This document shows, in pieces, positions 1 to 11,679 of a stretch of DNA of 64,000 bases. A model generated the notes under the pieces. That model saw only the letters and a program-made list of their open reading frames with translations, made no database searches and was not told where the DNA came from. Source of the stretch: Phanerodontia chrysosporium (Eukaryota; Basidiomycota; Agaricomycetes; Polyporales; Phanerochaetaceae); assembly GCA_001910725.1 (NCBI GenBank), contig MJGA01000039.1, positions 62,001-126,000 on the forward strand, written 5' to 3'. Position numbers and translations under genes: made by a program. Numbering within the stretch: the stretch's first letter is position 1; every line of letters begins with the position of its first letter.

Positions 1-780
1 TCCAGTAGTAGTCCGCGACGAAGCCGCCGTCGTCGTTCTCGTCGGATCGCTTCGCGCCCGGCGCGTTCGCGAACGGCGCAGTGCTGTAGTGTGTGTCAGC
101 GGCGGCGGGTGTGGCACAAAGCGGAGGAGGCTGACCGCGCGCGCAGCTGGTGGAAGCCGTCTCCGTGGTTGAGATAGTGGACCGTGTGGTTCAGGCCCTG
201 GTGATGCGCATGCCCGACATAGTGCCACTCGCCTGCCGCGAGCTCCGTCGCGAGCCGCTGGCGGAGGGTCTTGTCGGGCGTCGGCTCGATGAGGAAGAAC
301 GTGCCAGACTCTTCGAGCGTATCCGCACGCCGATCGGCCCAGGTGTACGCCGCGAAGAAGAACGTGAGCACCGAGTACGTCGCGCCGATCGCGCAGGTGA
401 TGACGTTCCCGCTCCCGCACGTCGCGCTGAGTACGTCTGATCGAGCCTGTCAGCGCAATCCGTGCGGAGACAGGAGGGTGTGCGCACAAGCGTTCTTCGC
501 AATGACTGCGAGCAGCAGCGTCTGGTCTGGGTGTACGCGTCAGCATGGCCGGGCGCGCCGCGGCAGAACGGCAATCTACTCAACTGTTCCTGTACGTCCA
601 GCTGACACGGCGGACGAGCTCGACATCGTGCGGCGCCATCACTTCGCTGCCGGTGTGTGTGAACGAGACGACCTCGCGGGCAGCGACGTCGGGCACGTCG
701 ACGCGGATCGAGAGAGCGAGGGCCTGCGTCGCGAATGCGAGCATGGCGGCGAGTTTGAGGAAGCTCGTGGCGAAGTGCAT
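1..780 (-). CDS. Secreted/membrane protein of a dispersed 4-copy family, copy A (C-terminus cut by window edge)
   Basis: I do not recognise this family. Inferred exons on the minus strand are 780-585, 526-488, 436-136 and 83-1, continuing beyond the window. Exon 1 begins with an ATG and a hydrophobic signal-peptide-like stretch (MHFATSFLKLAAMLAFATQA), followed by the family motif VMAPHDVELVRR and a WTYRN end. Exon 2 is a 39-bp micro-exon rich in Leu/Val/Ile. Exon 3 carries a CGSGN motif, a hydrophobic segment that may be a membrane helix, and the family signature HYVGH..HQGLNHTVHY. Exon 4 begins with TAPFANAP and a DDGGFVADY motif. The structure matches the copy at 38760-39799 exon by exon, which supports every splice site. 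An export-pathway protein is an inference from the leader. The frame is open throughout the visible part, so this copy may be intact. Confidence 0.72.
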
Positions 781-1974
781 GGTGTGAGCTAGAGAGTGGG
801 TGGTGTAAGCCGCAAGTGCTGCTTGCCTTGGTATCCTGCATGCCCTCTGGCCTTTATCCCACGTCGCTCACTCCTGCGCGCCCGACGCACTCAGAGTCGG
901 CTTGCTTTCGCCCGAGAGTCACCATCAGGGACCGAGTGCAACCGCACAGCGGTTACAGACGGGCATGGAGACGGGAAGCTGAGTGATCTGCGCGAGAGGT
1001 CGAGGAGACATGCAGGTGCCTGGCAGATGTTCAATGTCTGAATTTGACGCTTCGTTCCCGCAATCGATCACGGAACTGCGATGGACAGGCACAGACTAGA
1101 GTCCCTCCTGCAGCTGCAACAACAATGAACGGGCAGGTAACACTCTCGACCGAACGGTCCATCAGTCTGCGGGATGAGGGGAGGGCTCCGTCGACGGTAG
1201 CATGAGGTTTATGCTAGATATATCCCGAACCGGAGCGCCCTCCAAGTATGCTCTGGTAAGCTGGAAGCGTCCATATGGAGATGCGAACTATCACACCTCG
1301 TAAATGGCTCAACGTCTGGCATGGCGGCTCGACAGAACAATTGCCTACCATCGCCGCTTTGTGCCTGAAAAAGCAATCCGTGCCTTGTGAGCGATAGAAT
1401 AGGCGAGGCTGATAGGGATCTCTGGTACTAGGACATACCTCAAGCCGTGCTAATTGTAAGAGGTAACAGTCAATGACTACAGGCAGCAGCAGGCCGCGCG
1501 ATTGACTGTTGTCTTCCGGGGTGTCACTCCGGTTGGCTCGGTGCTTGCATGCAATGCCTGGCATGTAAGCTGGGAACCGACTTTCGTCTGGTCGTCACGG
1601 ATTCGCAAGATATCTTGACTTGACCTTGCGGATTCTCACGATCAATGCTCGAGAGGCAAGTTGTCGTCAGGGCCAAAACATGTCCGTGGGAATAAGGCGC
1701 CTGCTATGGACGTGCGGGCCTTCGTGGCGCTGACCCTAACCCTAATCTTCAACCCTGCGACCGTGCATATACTGTATCATTCCGAACCTTGATGCAAGCT
1801 GCGGCTCAATGATGCAAGATAAGCGACGAAGCCTATGGGATGTTATTCCCCTCGGCCAATGCTAGATAGCATGCCATACACTGACAGGGGCCATCAGTGT
1901 ACCGCTGGAAACACGCTTGTTATATAAGCAGTGCACTACCTCCCACGCCACACACCATCCCACCTTGATCCTGG
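781..1974. other. Intergenic stretch
   Basis: No gene is supported on either strand. Short open frames lack family signatures, signal peptides and paired splice sites. The stretch holds one copy of the telomere-like repeat (1721-1746) and AT-richer sequence around 1760-1920. Presumably it contains the 5' regulatory DNA of copy A. Confidence 0.5.
1721..1746 (-). repeat. Telomere-like motif of a dispersed repeat, copy 1
   Basis: Two CCCTAA units (1734-1745) abut a GTGGCGC core. Read on the minus strand this is TTAGGG-like units followed by CAGCGCCACGAAGG. The same junction occurs at 13709-13734, 28165-28190 and 54641-54660. Downstream similarity with the 28-kb copy (ATAGCAGG, then ATTCCCAC) shows that it is more than a chance hexamer. 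Confidence 0.6.
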
Positions 1975-2570
1975 TCACCAAGAGCGCCCTCGCACCCGTC
2001 GAACGCGGAACCCAAGACGCTGGACGAGCCCCAGGCGAGCTCGGTGGCGAGCCGCTCGCGGAGCGTCTTTGTGGGCGCGTGTGCGATGGCGGAGACAGCG
2101 CGCCGTCGGCGGGGCGGTATGCCTAGAGCAACGCAGGAAAAAAACCCAACGCAAAAGCGGAGTAGGTAGCGCCGGCGGCGCAGGTGCAGAGGGTGCGGGT
2201 GACACACGTCGCGTTGAGCGGTGCACGTCGGTTGGGGTAGGTGCTTACTTCGCGATGGTCGCCGTGATCAGGGTCTGGTCTGCGTGGACATCGGGTCAGC
2301 CATTGGTGTAGGCTACGCTAACAATGCAACTCACTGTTCTCGGAGGCCCAGCCGACGCGGCGAACATCACGGACTGACCTCGCACCCGAGGTAATCGAAC
2401 GAGAACACGTCCTCCCTGGGAGAAGCCGGCTCGAGCGCGCGCACGGCGACGTCGACTTCGTCGATGCGGATGCTGTGCACGAACGCGTGGGTCGCGAAAG
2501 CAGCGCCAGAGGCGAGAAGCAGAAACCCAGCGGGAAAGGCGCATGGTCGATGGGGCGAAAAGGACTCCGG
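1975..2570 (-). pseudogene. Relic of the dispersed secreted-protein family
   Basis: Fragments of all three N-terminal exons can be recognised on the minus strand in the right order. There is a hydrophobic leader with FATHAFVHSIRIDEVDV near 2470-2540. A micro-exon-like piece starting ACCAGACCCTG lies near 2270-2290. An exon-3 piece with LNATC, a hydrophobic run and TKTLRERLATELAW lies near 2020-2220. The frames do not join, the exon-3 signature HYVGH..HQGLNH is lost, and stop codons interrupt it. It sits about 1.2 kb upstream of copy A in the same orientation, which suggests an old tandem duplicate. That it is dead is an inference from the multiple lesions. Confidence 0.55.
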
Positions 2571-2884
2571 ACGGTGGCGGCAGGCGCGGCTTGTTTCGTC
2601 CCGCATTGGCCGAGAGACAGCACACCAGCCTCCGCGATCCCAGAGGATCAGCGAGCTCGCGGATGAATGCGTAGCACATATCGGCGAAGACAGACGCGAC
2701 AACAGGTAAGTGCTAACGTCGGACGCGTCGGGGCTCGGGAACGTTCTCTGGCGTGACCGGCACGTGCCGGCTTAGGTGAGGCATCGATGACGCAACGTCG
2801 CGAGAGCGTGCGATGGGGACGCGATAAGAGCCGACACATAAAGCGACCTCCTCGTCGACGACGACCACGACGACGACTCCCACC

Positions 2885-3612
2885 ATGTCCGGCCAGCACA
2901 CCCTCCCCGACCTCCCCTACGCCTACGACGCCCTCGAGCCCTTCATCTCCAGGCAGATCATGGAGCTCCACCACAAGAAGCACCACCAGACCTACGTCAA
3001 CGCCCTCAACGCCGCCGAGCAGGCCTACGCCAAGGCCTCCACCCCCAAGGAGCGCATCGCCCTCCAGGCCGCCCTCAAGTTCAACGGCGGCGGCCACATC
3101 AACCACTCCCTCTTCTGGAAGAACCTCGCCCCCGCCGCCTCCGAGGGCAAGGGCAACGGCGGCGTCCTCCACGACGGGCCCCTCAAGAAGGCCATCCTCG
3201 AGAGCTTCGGCTCCTTTGAGAACTTCAAGAAGGAGTTCAACACCACCACTGCCGCCATCCAGGGCTCCGGCTGGGGCTGGCTCGTGCGTGTCCCCGCCCC
3301 TGCGCTCCTCTCGCCGTACTCACGCTCCCGCAGGGCTACAACCCGAGCTCGAAGCGCGTCGAGCTCGCGACCACCGCGAACCAGGACCCGCTCCTCACCC
3401 ACGTCCCGCTCATCGGCGTCGACATCTGGGAGCACGCCTTCTACCTCCAGTACCTCAACGTCAAGGCCGACGTGCGTCCCCCTGTCGCCCTCCTGTGTTG
3501 CTCGCGCTCACGCTGACCCCACACGCAGTACCTCAACGCCATCTGGAACGTCATCAACTTTGAGGAGGCCGAGAAGCGCTACCTCGAGGCCGTCGGCGGC
3601 GCCAAGCTCTGA
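2885..3612 (+). CDS. SOD2: Manganese (Fe/Mn-family) superoxide dismutase
   Basis: Converts superoxide to hydrogen peroxide and oxygen. Three exons, 2885-3283, 3334-3471 and 3529-3612, join in phase and give 206 residues, the normal length for the family without a long targeting peptide. The N-terminal helical hairpin domain has [13 protein letters not shown] and the ligand region [14 protein letters not shown] (His29 is the first metal ligand). [10 protein letters not shown] carries the second His ligand. The C-terminal domain has [12 protein letters not shown] with the Asp and His ligands, and ends [12 protein letters not shown]. Both introns are about 50 bp with GTGCGT donors. The first ATG directly precedes the conserved domain, so I see no mitochondrial leader. 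That suggests a cytosolic enzyme unless an upstream exon was missed. A C-rich coding bias marks a well-expressed gene. Confidence 0.95.
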
Positions 3613-5039
3613 GTGCCCGCGTGAAAGGAAAGGAAAAACACCCGTGTATTATCTGTTGTACCCCAATGAAAGAAACGTGCCGGTTTTGCTGCCCAGTGTC
3701 CCAAAGCGTGCGTCAAGTTCCCTCCGTGAGATATCCGTGAACCCCCGCGCTGCTCGAGTCCACGCGCATATAGCCAGCTCCTGCGAGCCTCGGCGCCCTA
3801 GCCTGCCCCAAGCAGTGCTCAGTAGGGGGTGCGCACGCGTCGCTCGAAAGACCACGAGCCCCCTACGAGCGCGCGCTCTGTCGCCCCATGGAAAAGCTGG
3901 CACCGATGCAGCGCCGTTGTCGTCGTACGCTCAAGGGCGGAAAACGCGCTGGGGCTCGTCGGGCCGTGCTGCGTGCACTGGCTCTGCACGGACAAAACAG
4001 TCGGGTTGGACAGCGCGCCCCACCGCCGTCGCTGCGGTGCTCTGCTTCACGTCGCAGCCGACTGCACGTTCTTGCGCCTGCGCATACGGACTGTGCACGT
4101 CCCCCTTTTCGCCGTGCCCGCCTCCCGTCCATACCTGCAGCTGGTGTGCAGTGCGCAGGTTGCAATGCTGGGTAGGCTCCCCGATGACCACGCGACGGAC
4201 GAGCAGAGGATACACGCGCAGCGGGGAGCCACCGGCGGTCGTGAGTCGTGCTGGAGCTGCAGGTCGGCAGTGCGCAGAGACGGCGTCGATGCTGATGCCT
4301 GCAACTGCGGGACTCGCTTGCCACCTCGCACGGCGTGTGTCCCGCTTCTGGACGCGGCGTCCCCTGCCACCCTGCGCCATGCCGCCGCCGTCTGGACACA
4401 TGGACCCCACCGCAAGACGCGGCGTGAGCAGCGCATTCCAGGTCAGACTCCATCTGTGTCGTTGTCTGCAGGATGTCTTTCGACATTGTTCGTCAGATTG
4501 ACTAGATGCTGTCAATGCTCGAGGCCGTCTTTGCGCGCTGCGTCGCCGTGCGCATGGGCGGGCGGGCGGCACGGCCCAGAGAGGTCCGCTGGCATGCCGC
4601 GCGGGTGCTCATGCCCCACGGGGTCGCGCTACAAGGAACACTGGTCCCATCGGTCTCTGCAAAGCTTATGTGCACTGGGTGGAGATGGCACTGAAGTGCT
4701 ACATGCACAAGCAGGGACCTTGTCTACACTTGCCAGGCCACACATATGTTTGGGATTGTTAACCTTACGTCATGTCTTTGTGCTGTTAGGGCCCTTGACC
4801 TCAACCTGCTGACTGTTTCCGGTCTCATGCTAGTCTCTGTGCCGTCGAAGCCGGCTGTACAACTTGCTCCACCAAGGAAACTGGCATTCAATGCCGCAGT
4901 AAATATTATTATATGTGCCAGAGCAATCCATATACAACATACTACCTAGCAAGAACCCTGATACATGTAATAGATATTAAATATTGCAAAGTGTCCTACG
5001 TATCGATGAGTCCATGTGGTCATCATGGAAGATAGTGTG
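3613..5039. other. Intergenic stretch
   Basis: Long overlapping open frames occur in several phases (3829-4812 plus, 3863-4572 minus), but none has a recognisable domain, splice structure or coding-like composition. They follow from high GC. From about 4740 the sequence turns AT-rich and contains nothing I can name. Confidence 0.45.
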
Positions 5040-8000
5040 CTATTCTGCATGCAGACTGGCAGGGCAATCTACTACAGTCTCTCCAACATCTGATGTCTCC
5101 CCTGTGTTCGACCATGATCTACCAGGTTGAATTCCTTGAAGCTCCACACTCTGCATGACTATGTTGTCATTGTCTGCTTGAGACATGTCTAATGATAATG
5201 GTGATGCCTGTAGTGGTGTGGAGGTGCCAGTGAATAGGCGAAGGGCCTGCACAAGGGTTTCAAAAATGTTATGCTTGTAAACTTCTCTTAAATATTGTGC
5301 TACCTCCAGACAGTGATTTGCAAGGTCTCTATCCTGAGCAATAATCTTGTCTGTTGTCAGCATGCGGTTGAAGGGGTTGTGCTGCATGAATAGTGGTGGG
5401 GTCCAGGCTGTCTCCCATGGACATTTGTCATGGTATCGCTGAAGGCCGACAGCAATTACCTCCAGTAGCCTGTACCATTCATCTAAAATGTATGCAAAGC
5501 AATGGTGAGTCAGGGTCCAGCTAGTTGTATAGGCACTCACCATCGGAACTTCGAGCCTGCAGGAACAACCAGCAGCAGCGAAGCATGTCCATTGGAGCCT
5601 GACTAGGGTTGGCCCCATATGACTCAGAGTGTGTCTCGATGATATGTATGCAGTTCTTCAGAACGTCCTTCCATCCTGGTATAAGTCATAGTTAGCACAA
5701 GGTGCTCATGAATAGCCTCTGCAACTTGCCTGCTTCTCTCCACACATACATGCCAAACATGATCTCTCTCGCATGTTGCACCCTCCTATCTAAAGGCAAC
5801 CACATGGAGCAGTATCCATGGATGAGGAAGGCAGCACTTGTCGGCTTTTGTACCCATGCCTTTCGGAGTATGTCACCACATTCATACCCTGTGTATACCA
5901 TTTCCACAAAGTCAAGAGCAATCAGTGTGCTCTCTATAAAGCTGGGGTCATGACAGCTGGAGATATCTGGGGGCTCCAATAACTTTGAGATCTTGTCTGT
6001 GATAGCATCCACAAGAAGTTTCAACATAGGTTTTAGTGCATGCCGTTCAAGCACTGCTGAGTTTTGATGTAGTGTGGCATATAGTGATGGGGACAAGTTT
6101 ATGGAGCTACTGCTTTCCATTTTTTTGAATATGCCATAGTAAAAGCTCAGGATTTCTGAAAGCTCTTGGAATGTGCCAAGTATTTGCACAGCCTCCATGA
6201 GTAGCAGACATGCATTGTAGTGCTTGTGCAGAGCATGCTCTTCGGCAATCTTGCTAAGCTCCACTGCACTTTTGCTCCACAGCCTGTTGTGGACAGTAAG
6301 CATGTGGTTGGATGGTGGATGTGGGGACTTTGCAAGAAAAAGTATACATGCTTCAAGCTGCACTTCAGACCACCCTGGGCTGAGTGCAAGATCTATATTG
6401 GCTGCAAAGATGATCTCTGCAATGAAGTCCAGTATGGACTGATATGCTTTCCGCGAGATGGCCTCAAGCAAGGGGATAGTACAGAAGGGAATTTTCTGTG
6501 ACATCCCACAGCGGCGCTTGATCAAGGACAAGGCAAACTCAATCCCTTGTTCAGGATGTGCCTGTGCGTATGGCCGGTAAACATCAAGCATCATCGGAAG
6601 GAAGTTGTCATCACCCATAGCTTCATCTGTGGCAAGCAGAATTGCAGCATCATCCTGTTCACATGAAACAAACACATCTTCTTCCTGGGCAAAGTTGAGG
6701 GATTTGGCATTGAGTTTGCGGGAGAGGTATGGATGAATGCTCTTCAAAGCACACAAGATTGGTCTGATACAGTGATATTGTCCAAATTTCACGACACTGG
6801 CAATGCGGTCAAGACTGCTGACAGCAAGCCAGGTGAAGAATACTGTTATGTCAATTAGGATCTTGTGTCTGCGGCAGAAGAGCTTACCCACCGTGAGGTA
6901 TCAGACTTGAGCCGTTCAAAGCGGTGTGATATGTGGGTGAGAACAAACAAAGTAGGCAGGATGACAAGCATACGTCCACGTTTCAAGATCCCCTTGAGGA
7001 AAGGTGTCTTGTATGGGCAGCGCGGGGACATGAGAGGTGCGAGCGCGGCAAAGATGAAGAACACAGCCCAGGCACAGACAAGCGGGAGGATTAGATGCGC
7101 AATCTCGTTGTTGTTGAACGACTTTGTGAAGATGCAGATCCCGATGAAAAAGAGGCCAAGTGATAACTGGAGGAGAATGGGGAGTGCAGAGGCGATCTCG
7201 AAGACCTTCCAGTTGGCGAGGGACGGACGACGGTACTGGCGCGCGCGGAGGCGCTCCTGGGGCGCGGTGTACTCCATGGCGAGATACTCGCGCAGCCACT
7301 GCTTGACGAGCATGCCGTAGGACGCGACGGAGAGGCTGATAATGAGGCTCGCGAACCAGAGCGCATTGACCTGGACGGCCCAGCCCGGAATCGCGGTGGA
7401 AGGGGGATCCTGGGGAAGAGCGGTCGTGTTGAGGTGACCGGCGACGAGGGTGTAGCTCTGTGTCTGGGCGGCGATGCGTTCAAGGAGGTAGACCATTTGA
7501 CCGTTGCTGTCTGGAGAAAGGAAGGTATATGCCACGAGGAGGAACGCGGAAAGGACGGCCGAGAATAAACCAGCCTGGTCGAGAAATGAGCGTGCTCGAC
7601 GTGCGAAATGAGCAAGGGCGACTCACAAATACCAGCAATGTATCAATGTCCTCCTTGTAATCCTGCACCTTCTCGACGTCCAGGTCGCGCACGGCTTTCG
7701 CCATGGTCGGCCACCCAGTCGGCGAGACCTCGACGTAGCGGATGCGCTCCTGCTGCTGACTGTCAATTGCTGCCGCTGGACGGGGATGTAAAAAGGCTCA
7801 CCATGGGTGGCGCCGCATCGGCTGCCCCGTCACCGGTCGACATACTGGGGCGTACTGGTATATCGCCCGTCGACGTACGGTCTCCTGTCGGCATGCCGTC
7901 GCCTGCCGGCGGATCACCTATCGGTGTATCCCCCGTCGGTGTATCGCCTGTCAGTGTATCGCCTGTTGGATTATCGCCTGTTGGATTATCGCCTGTCGGA

Positions 8001-8116
8001 TTATCGCCTGTCAGGGGATCGCCTGTCGGCGGGTCGCCTGTCGGTGGATCGCCTGTCGAGATATGGTGTCCTGTAGACATACCCGCGCCTGTCGGCGTAT
8101 CGTCGTTGGTCGACAT
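5040..8116 (-). CDS. DUF6535-domain multi-pass membrane protein with TGD-repeat N-terminus
   Basis: Basidiomycete-specific membrane protein of unknown function. Inferred exons are 8116-7802, 7755-7627, 7574-6892, 6817-5730, 5675-5541 and 5482-5040, about 930 residues in phase. Residues 1-105 are a low-complexity tail of repeated TGD(P/N/T)P units. Exon 2 has RYVEVSPTGWPTMAKAVRD and KEDIDTLLVF. Exon 3 has the DUF6535 core: GLFSAVLSAFLL, LLERIAAQTQSYT, NALWFASLIISL, KQWLREYLAMEYTAPQERLR, LSLGLFFIGICIF and PRCPYKTPFLKG, with at least four hydrophobic helices. The remaining 500 residues are a helical cytoplasmic region. The 6818-6891 intron could also end at 6815. The intron 5676-5729 has a GC donor. 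A divergent paralogue lies at 41769-44473. Identity to DUF6535 is secure, but the role is unknown. Confidence 0.86.
7855..8060 (-). repeat. Coding minisatellite (TGDxP pentapeptide repeat)
   Basis: About 14 imperfect 15-nt units of the type GGATCGCCTGTCGGT (plus strand) encode TGDPP/TGDNP/TGDTP repeats in frame on the minus strand. The block lies entirely within exon 1 of the DUF6535 gene and keeps the frame open. Unit number is probably variable between strains. Confidence 0.85.
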
Positions 8117-11100
8117 CTTGTCCTGCGTTGACGAACTGGATGAAACGAGGTGGATTCAAGCGTTCAATGCTTTGTGAAGTGGGGGAGGATGGCAAATGGA
8201 ATGGGCTAGCGGTGAGTCACGGTAGCGTGGGGTGCGGGAGAGCGGAGGAAGCTGTAACGCTTTCGGTGAGGCCAGGTATACATACGAGCGCGCAAATGAA
8301 AGACATGCCTGTTCGTCGTGCAAGACACGTTGTGGCAACGCGGTTCGAGGGCCGTGCGGTGGAGGCGCGCACAAGAGGGGATGGCTTGCATCGGGCGAGC
8401 ACCAGAAACCATGAGTACGCCCCCCGATATCATCGAAAGCAAGGAGAGAAAAGGCTCTCGTAGAGCTTGAAACGACAGCCAAAGGGCGGAGCAGCCCAAG
8501 CACCTGTCCTCCTGAGCGAGCAAACTGGGCAATCACGCTCAGGGCACACCTCGGCGCCCATGAACTCATCTCCGCCACCGTGCGTGCCATGGAAGGCTGC
8601 GCTTTGACAGGCATGGTACAAGCCCTGAATGGATGGTACGTGTGGCTCCGCGCTGCGATACGACGCGCAGCCCCATTCCCGTCGACGATGCGCCTCGCTG
8701 CCTAGGCGTCCCAGCCCGCACTCCTCGCCTCGCCGTGCGTCTGGGAAGCATGGCGTCGATGGTTAAGCAGCGGGCAAGGATGCACCCGTCCCAGTCATCG
8801 TCGAACTCTGTGTCAGTCCACATCTCTCGGGCCGTGGGGCAGTGGAAGCCGTCATGCCTTCCACTGAATAGGAAGGCGCAGGGCGATAAGAAGTCGTCTG
8901 GCCTAGAGAGCCCCACCTTGCGAAGCAAATGCCGCTGCGCAAGATGGACGCCTCGCCCCAACCGTACCCTGGCGAGGACATGTACCTTGTGAAGTTCGCG
9001 CGGCCGTGACGCGTGTTCACATCGATATGGTTGTGCGTGTTCGCTTTCATGGGCTAGGTTGCCTGAGTGAATCCCAGAGCAAGGCCAGACGTATGGCGCT
9101 GCGTCCGGCGGGACCGGTGAGCTGATTGCACAGCAGGCCAGCTCGCGTGTGGATTGGACAAGTAGACGAGAGTGGATGAAAGTGTGATTATATCTGTGGA
9201 AAGACACCTCAATCATACAGAGCGTAAATCTCACCGCATGGCTTGCTCTTCCAAAGACCCATACACTCACTCTGCCCGCACACCCTCCAATTGACTCTCC
9301 TTCGATATCCTGGACAGCAATCAGCCCCAGAACTACGAGGTCCGATATACCACGCACCTCGCCTCCAGAGCGATGGATTGCACATCTGCACGAGCCCGAG
9401 CCTGCTTTCAAACACCTCGGCACACCTGCGCCAGCACCTCCAGCGGCACCTCGATGTTGCAGCGACGATCCCCGGTCGGTGCAATAGGCCGCATAGAGCG
9501 GTACGCGAGGCCAGCCACAGTCCAGACGCAGCGTTACTGAGTAGCGGGAGCGCGATACGCATGAGGACGAGGGTTTGGCACGCCTGCCGTTGAATGCAGT
9601 GACACGGGCATACTCTGACTGCAAAGCCTGGGTGCTGTGAAGTGGTCGACGGCGGCAGGAGACGGTTATGGTTCGGTGTAGGGCGTGGACCTGCAGACTT
9701 GAAAGCAGGCGTGTCAAAGGGCCTCAGGCCTCACCGTCACCGGCATAGCGGGGGGCACAGAGGGCTGTGAAGCGCAGCATGTCGTCGGGATTCCTTCCGG
9801 AGGTTTGTAGGGTAGGGTCGGGCGCGAACGAGCTCGGGAACGTGCAATGGCAAGAGCAACTCGCGCCCGCCGAGATCTGATGGCAGGCCATCGCCAAGTA
9901 TGGCAGCGCCCGCCTTCGTGGCGTTCTTCAACGCTCTCCGCGACCACATCGACGTTGTCTTGCCTCGCTCTGGCATCGTCTCTCTCACCCTCGAGGCCTG
10001 CACCGTATGTATACTCGCCAGAACACCATCGACACGTGCATCTACTACGGCCGCCTTCGCGACATGTCTGCACCCCTCGGACGAGCCCACCCACCCATCG
10101 CTTGGCATGGGCACATCGAGGCTCCCTAGCCGCAGCCCCACAGAACGCATGGCCGTGCCGGCTATCAGTGACTGGACCTCTGCTGCTCACATCGCGGCAA
10201 GTCAGCATCCTCAGCAGTCGGAGTATGGCGAACGTGCGGTCTCAAGATCTGACTATATGCGCTTTTTGGCGTGCTAACTCTCAGATCTCAGACCCTAGAC
10301 CTCATGCAGCAAACCATGCGTCCAATCCGTGCAACACACGAACGGGCTTTGCGAGGTCCAGTCACCCAGGCCCGGTGCTCAAGATAACCCTCGCCTGTCG
10401 CGCTCGTTCTGGACTCGTCACGGCCCTCCTGTCTGCCAAAGCGCCCCCTTGACGCTTCTTACGGCACGAATACAGGCCTGAACAAGAGGTGCCCTGATAC
10501 ACGTCAAAATCCTTGCTTTCACGACGATACACGCACACATATGCACCCATTGGCACCAATGCGTCCCCTAGGACGAGCTCACCATTGCCTCCGGCACTCG
10601 GAAGGGGAACGCGCTACGGCAGGATCTCCCCCCGGTCTGTACAGCATGAAGCTCAAGGAGTCGCAGACCGCACAGACAATGATGTCCTTCTGATGCGCTC
10701 TCCTCACCTGCGTACCTTCCAGCGCTCTGACTTCACGTATGCTGGTTGCTCCTAGGTATGCCATGGGTCCATCCGCACGATGTCCACGTTCTGTATGCAC
10801 GCTTTCCACCAAGCGTTTCACAAGTGCTCATCTGCTCCCGCGTCTGTGTTCCTGGGCGTAGGCCTTGCTCGGCGTCGCCGACCTCGTCCGTCGGAAGACT
10901 GTCTCATGCATACCCATCCTCCGTCTCCAGGTCATCGAACACCGCCGCCCCGGTATGCTCGCGGCTCGCAGCGCCGTCTCGTCTCAGCGTGGTGCCAAGC
11001 CGTGGGACTCACCGTTTCCGCAGAGTCGTGCACGTCCTCTGCACTGGGTCATCAACACGTCCGTCGACGGCGTGCATGACTGCGCTCTAGACGCCCCCGA

Positions 11101-11679
11101 CACAGCCTGCTTGGGCCGCACAAGTGTCTTCGGCGGTCCTCAACTTTGGGCATGCGACCCCGCGGGTCGCACGCATGGCAGGACGTGTGTTTGACCCCCC
11201 CCCCCCCAACCCCCAACCCCACATCTAGTCTCTACGTCCATTTTTCACGCGAGTTTTGCAGCGCTCTACAGGGGAGACAGTCAGGCCACCACAGCGCGAC
11301 GCACACAACACACATGTATGCGCATACGGGAGGGGTTACACGGTGTAATATACACGTAATTCGAGTGCTCGGCACAATGGAGTACAAGCCATGGCAAGCT
11401 TCGAATGGTATCTCGTGACAGCGCGCCCGGCCTTGGTGGTGTACCACACTCTGGACGTCAGGGACAGCCAGCTGGGTCCTCCGATGACGGAGCTGCCGCA
11501 GCGGCTCTCGGCAACGATGGCGCCGTCGCCAGCGTTGTGCGGACGAGGGACGCGGGGGTGCCTCTTGCGTCTGGACCGTCGTCCTGCGACGCCTGATGCT
11601 TTCCATAGGAAGGACACGTCAGACTATGAATCACTATGTGCACAGGCGCAACGCAAGTTCGAAACCTAAGTACACACTC
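8117..11679. other. 3.5-kb stretch with no supported gene
   Basis: A minus-strand open frame of 383 residues (8566-9717) and several plus-strand frames (9847-11194) exist, but their composition (Arg, Cys, His, Ser rich) is that of shadow frames. No domain, leader or in-phase splice pair is visible. A few pieces look coding-like, such as MAAPAFVAFFNALRDHIDVV at 9900, but they do not connect. It may hold decayed genes. Confidence 0.4.
11195..11220. repeat. Poly-C tract with G-quadruplex potential on the minus strand
   Basis: Thirteen C, then AA, five C, AA and four C. The complementary strand has three G runs separated by TT, the longest able to supply two quadruplex strands. No gene is attached to it. 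Confidence 0.7.

Noticed and set aside
1734..1745. True chromosome end
   Set aside because: Only two telomere-like units, repeated at four internal places with a conserved flank and genes on both sides.
2885..4501. 538-residue read-through of the superoxide dismutase frame
   Set aside because: Residues after 133 come from unspliced intron and downstream noncoding DNA. Spliced exons give a normal 206-residue enzyme.
3829..4812. 327-residue plus-strand frame as a gene
   Set aside because: Overlaps several equally long frames in other phases and lacks recognisable motifs.
7855..8060. CRISPR array
   Set aside because: The units are contiguous 15-nt coding repeats with no unique spacers, in a eukaryotic genome.
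8566..9717. 383-residue minus-strand open frame
   Set aside because: Its composition is that of random GC-rich sequence, with no leader, domain or splice partner.
11195..11220. Telomere-like C-rich repeat
   Set aside because: Homopolymer runs with AA spacers, not the TTAGGG unit.
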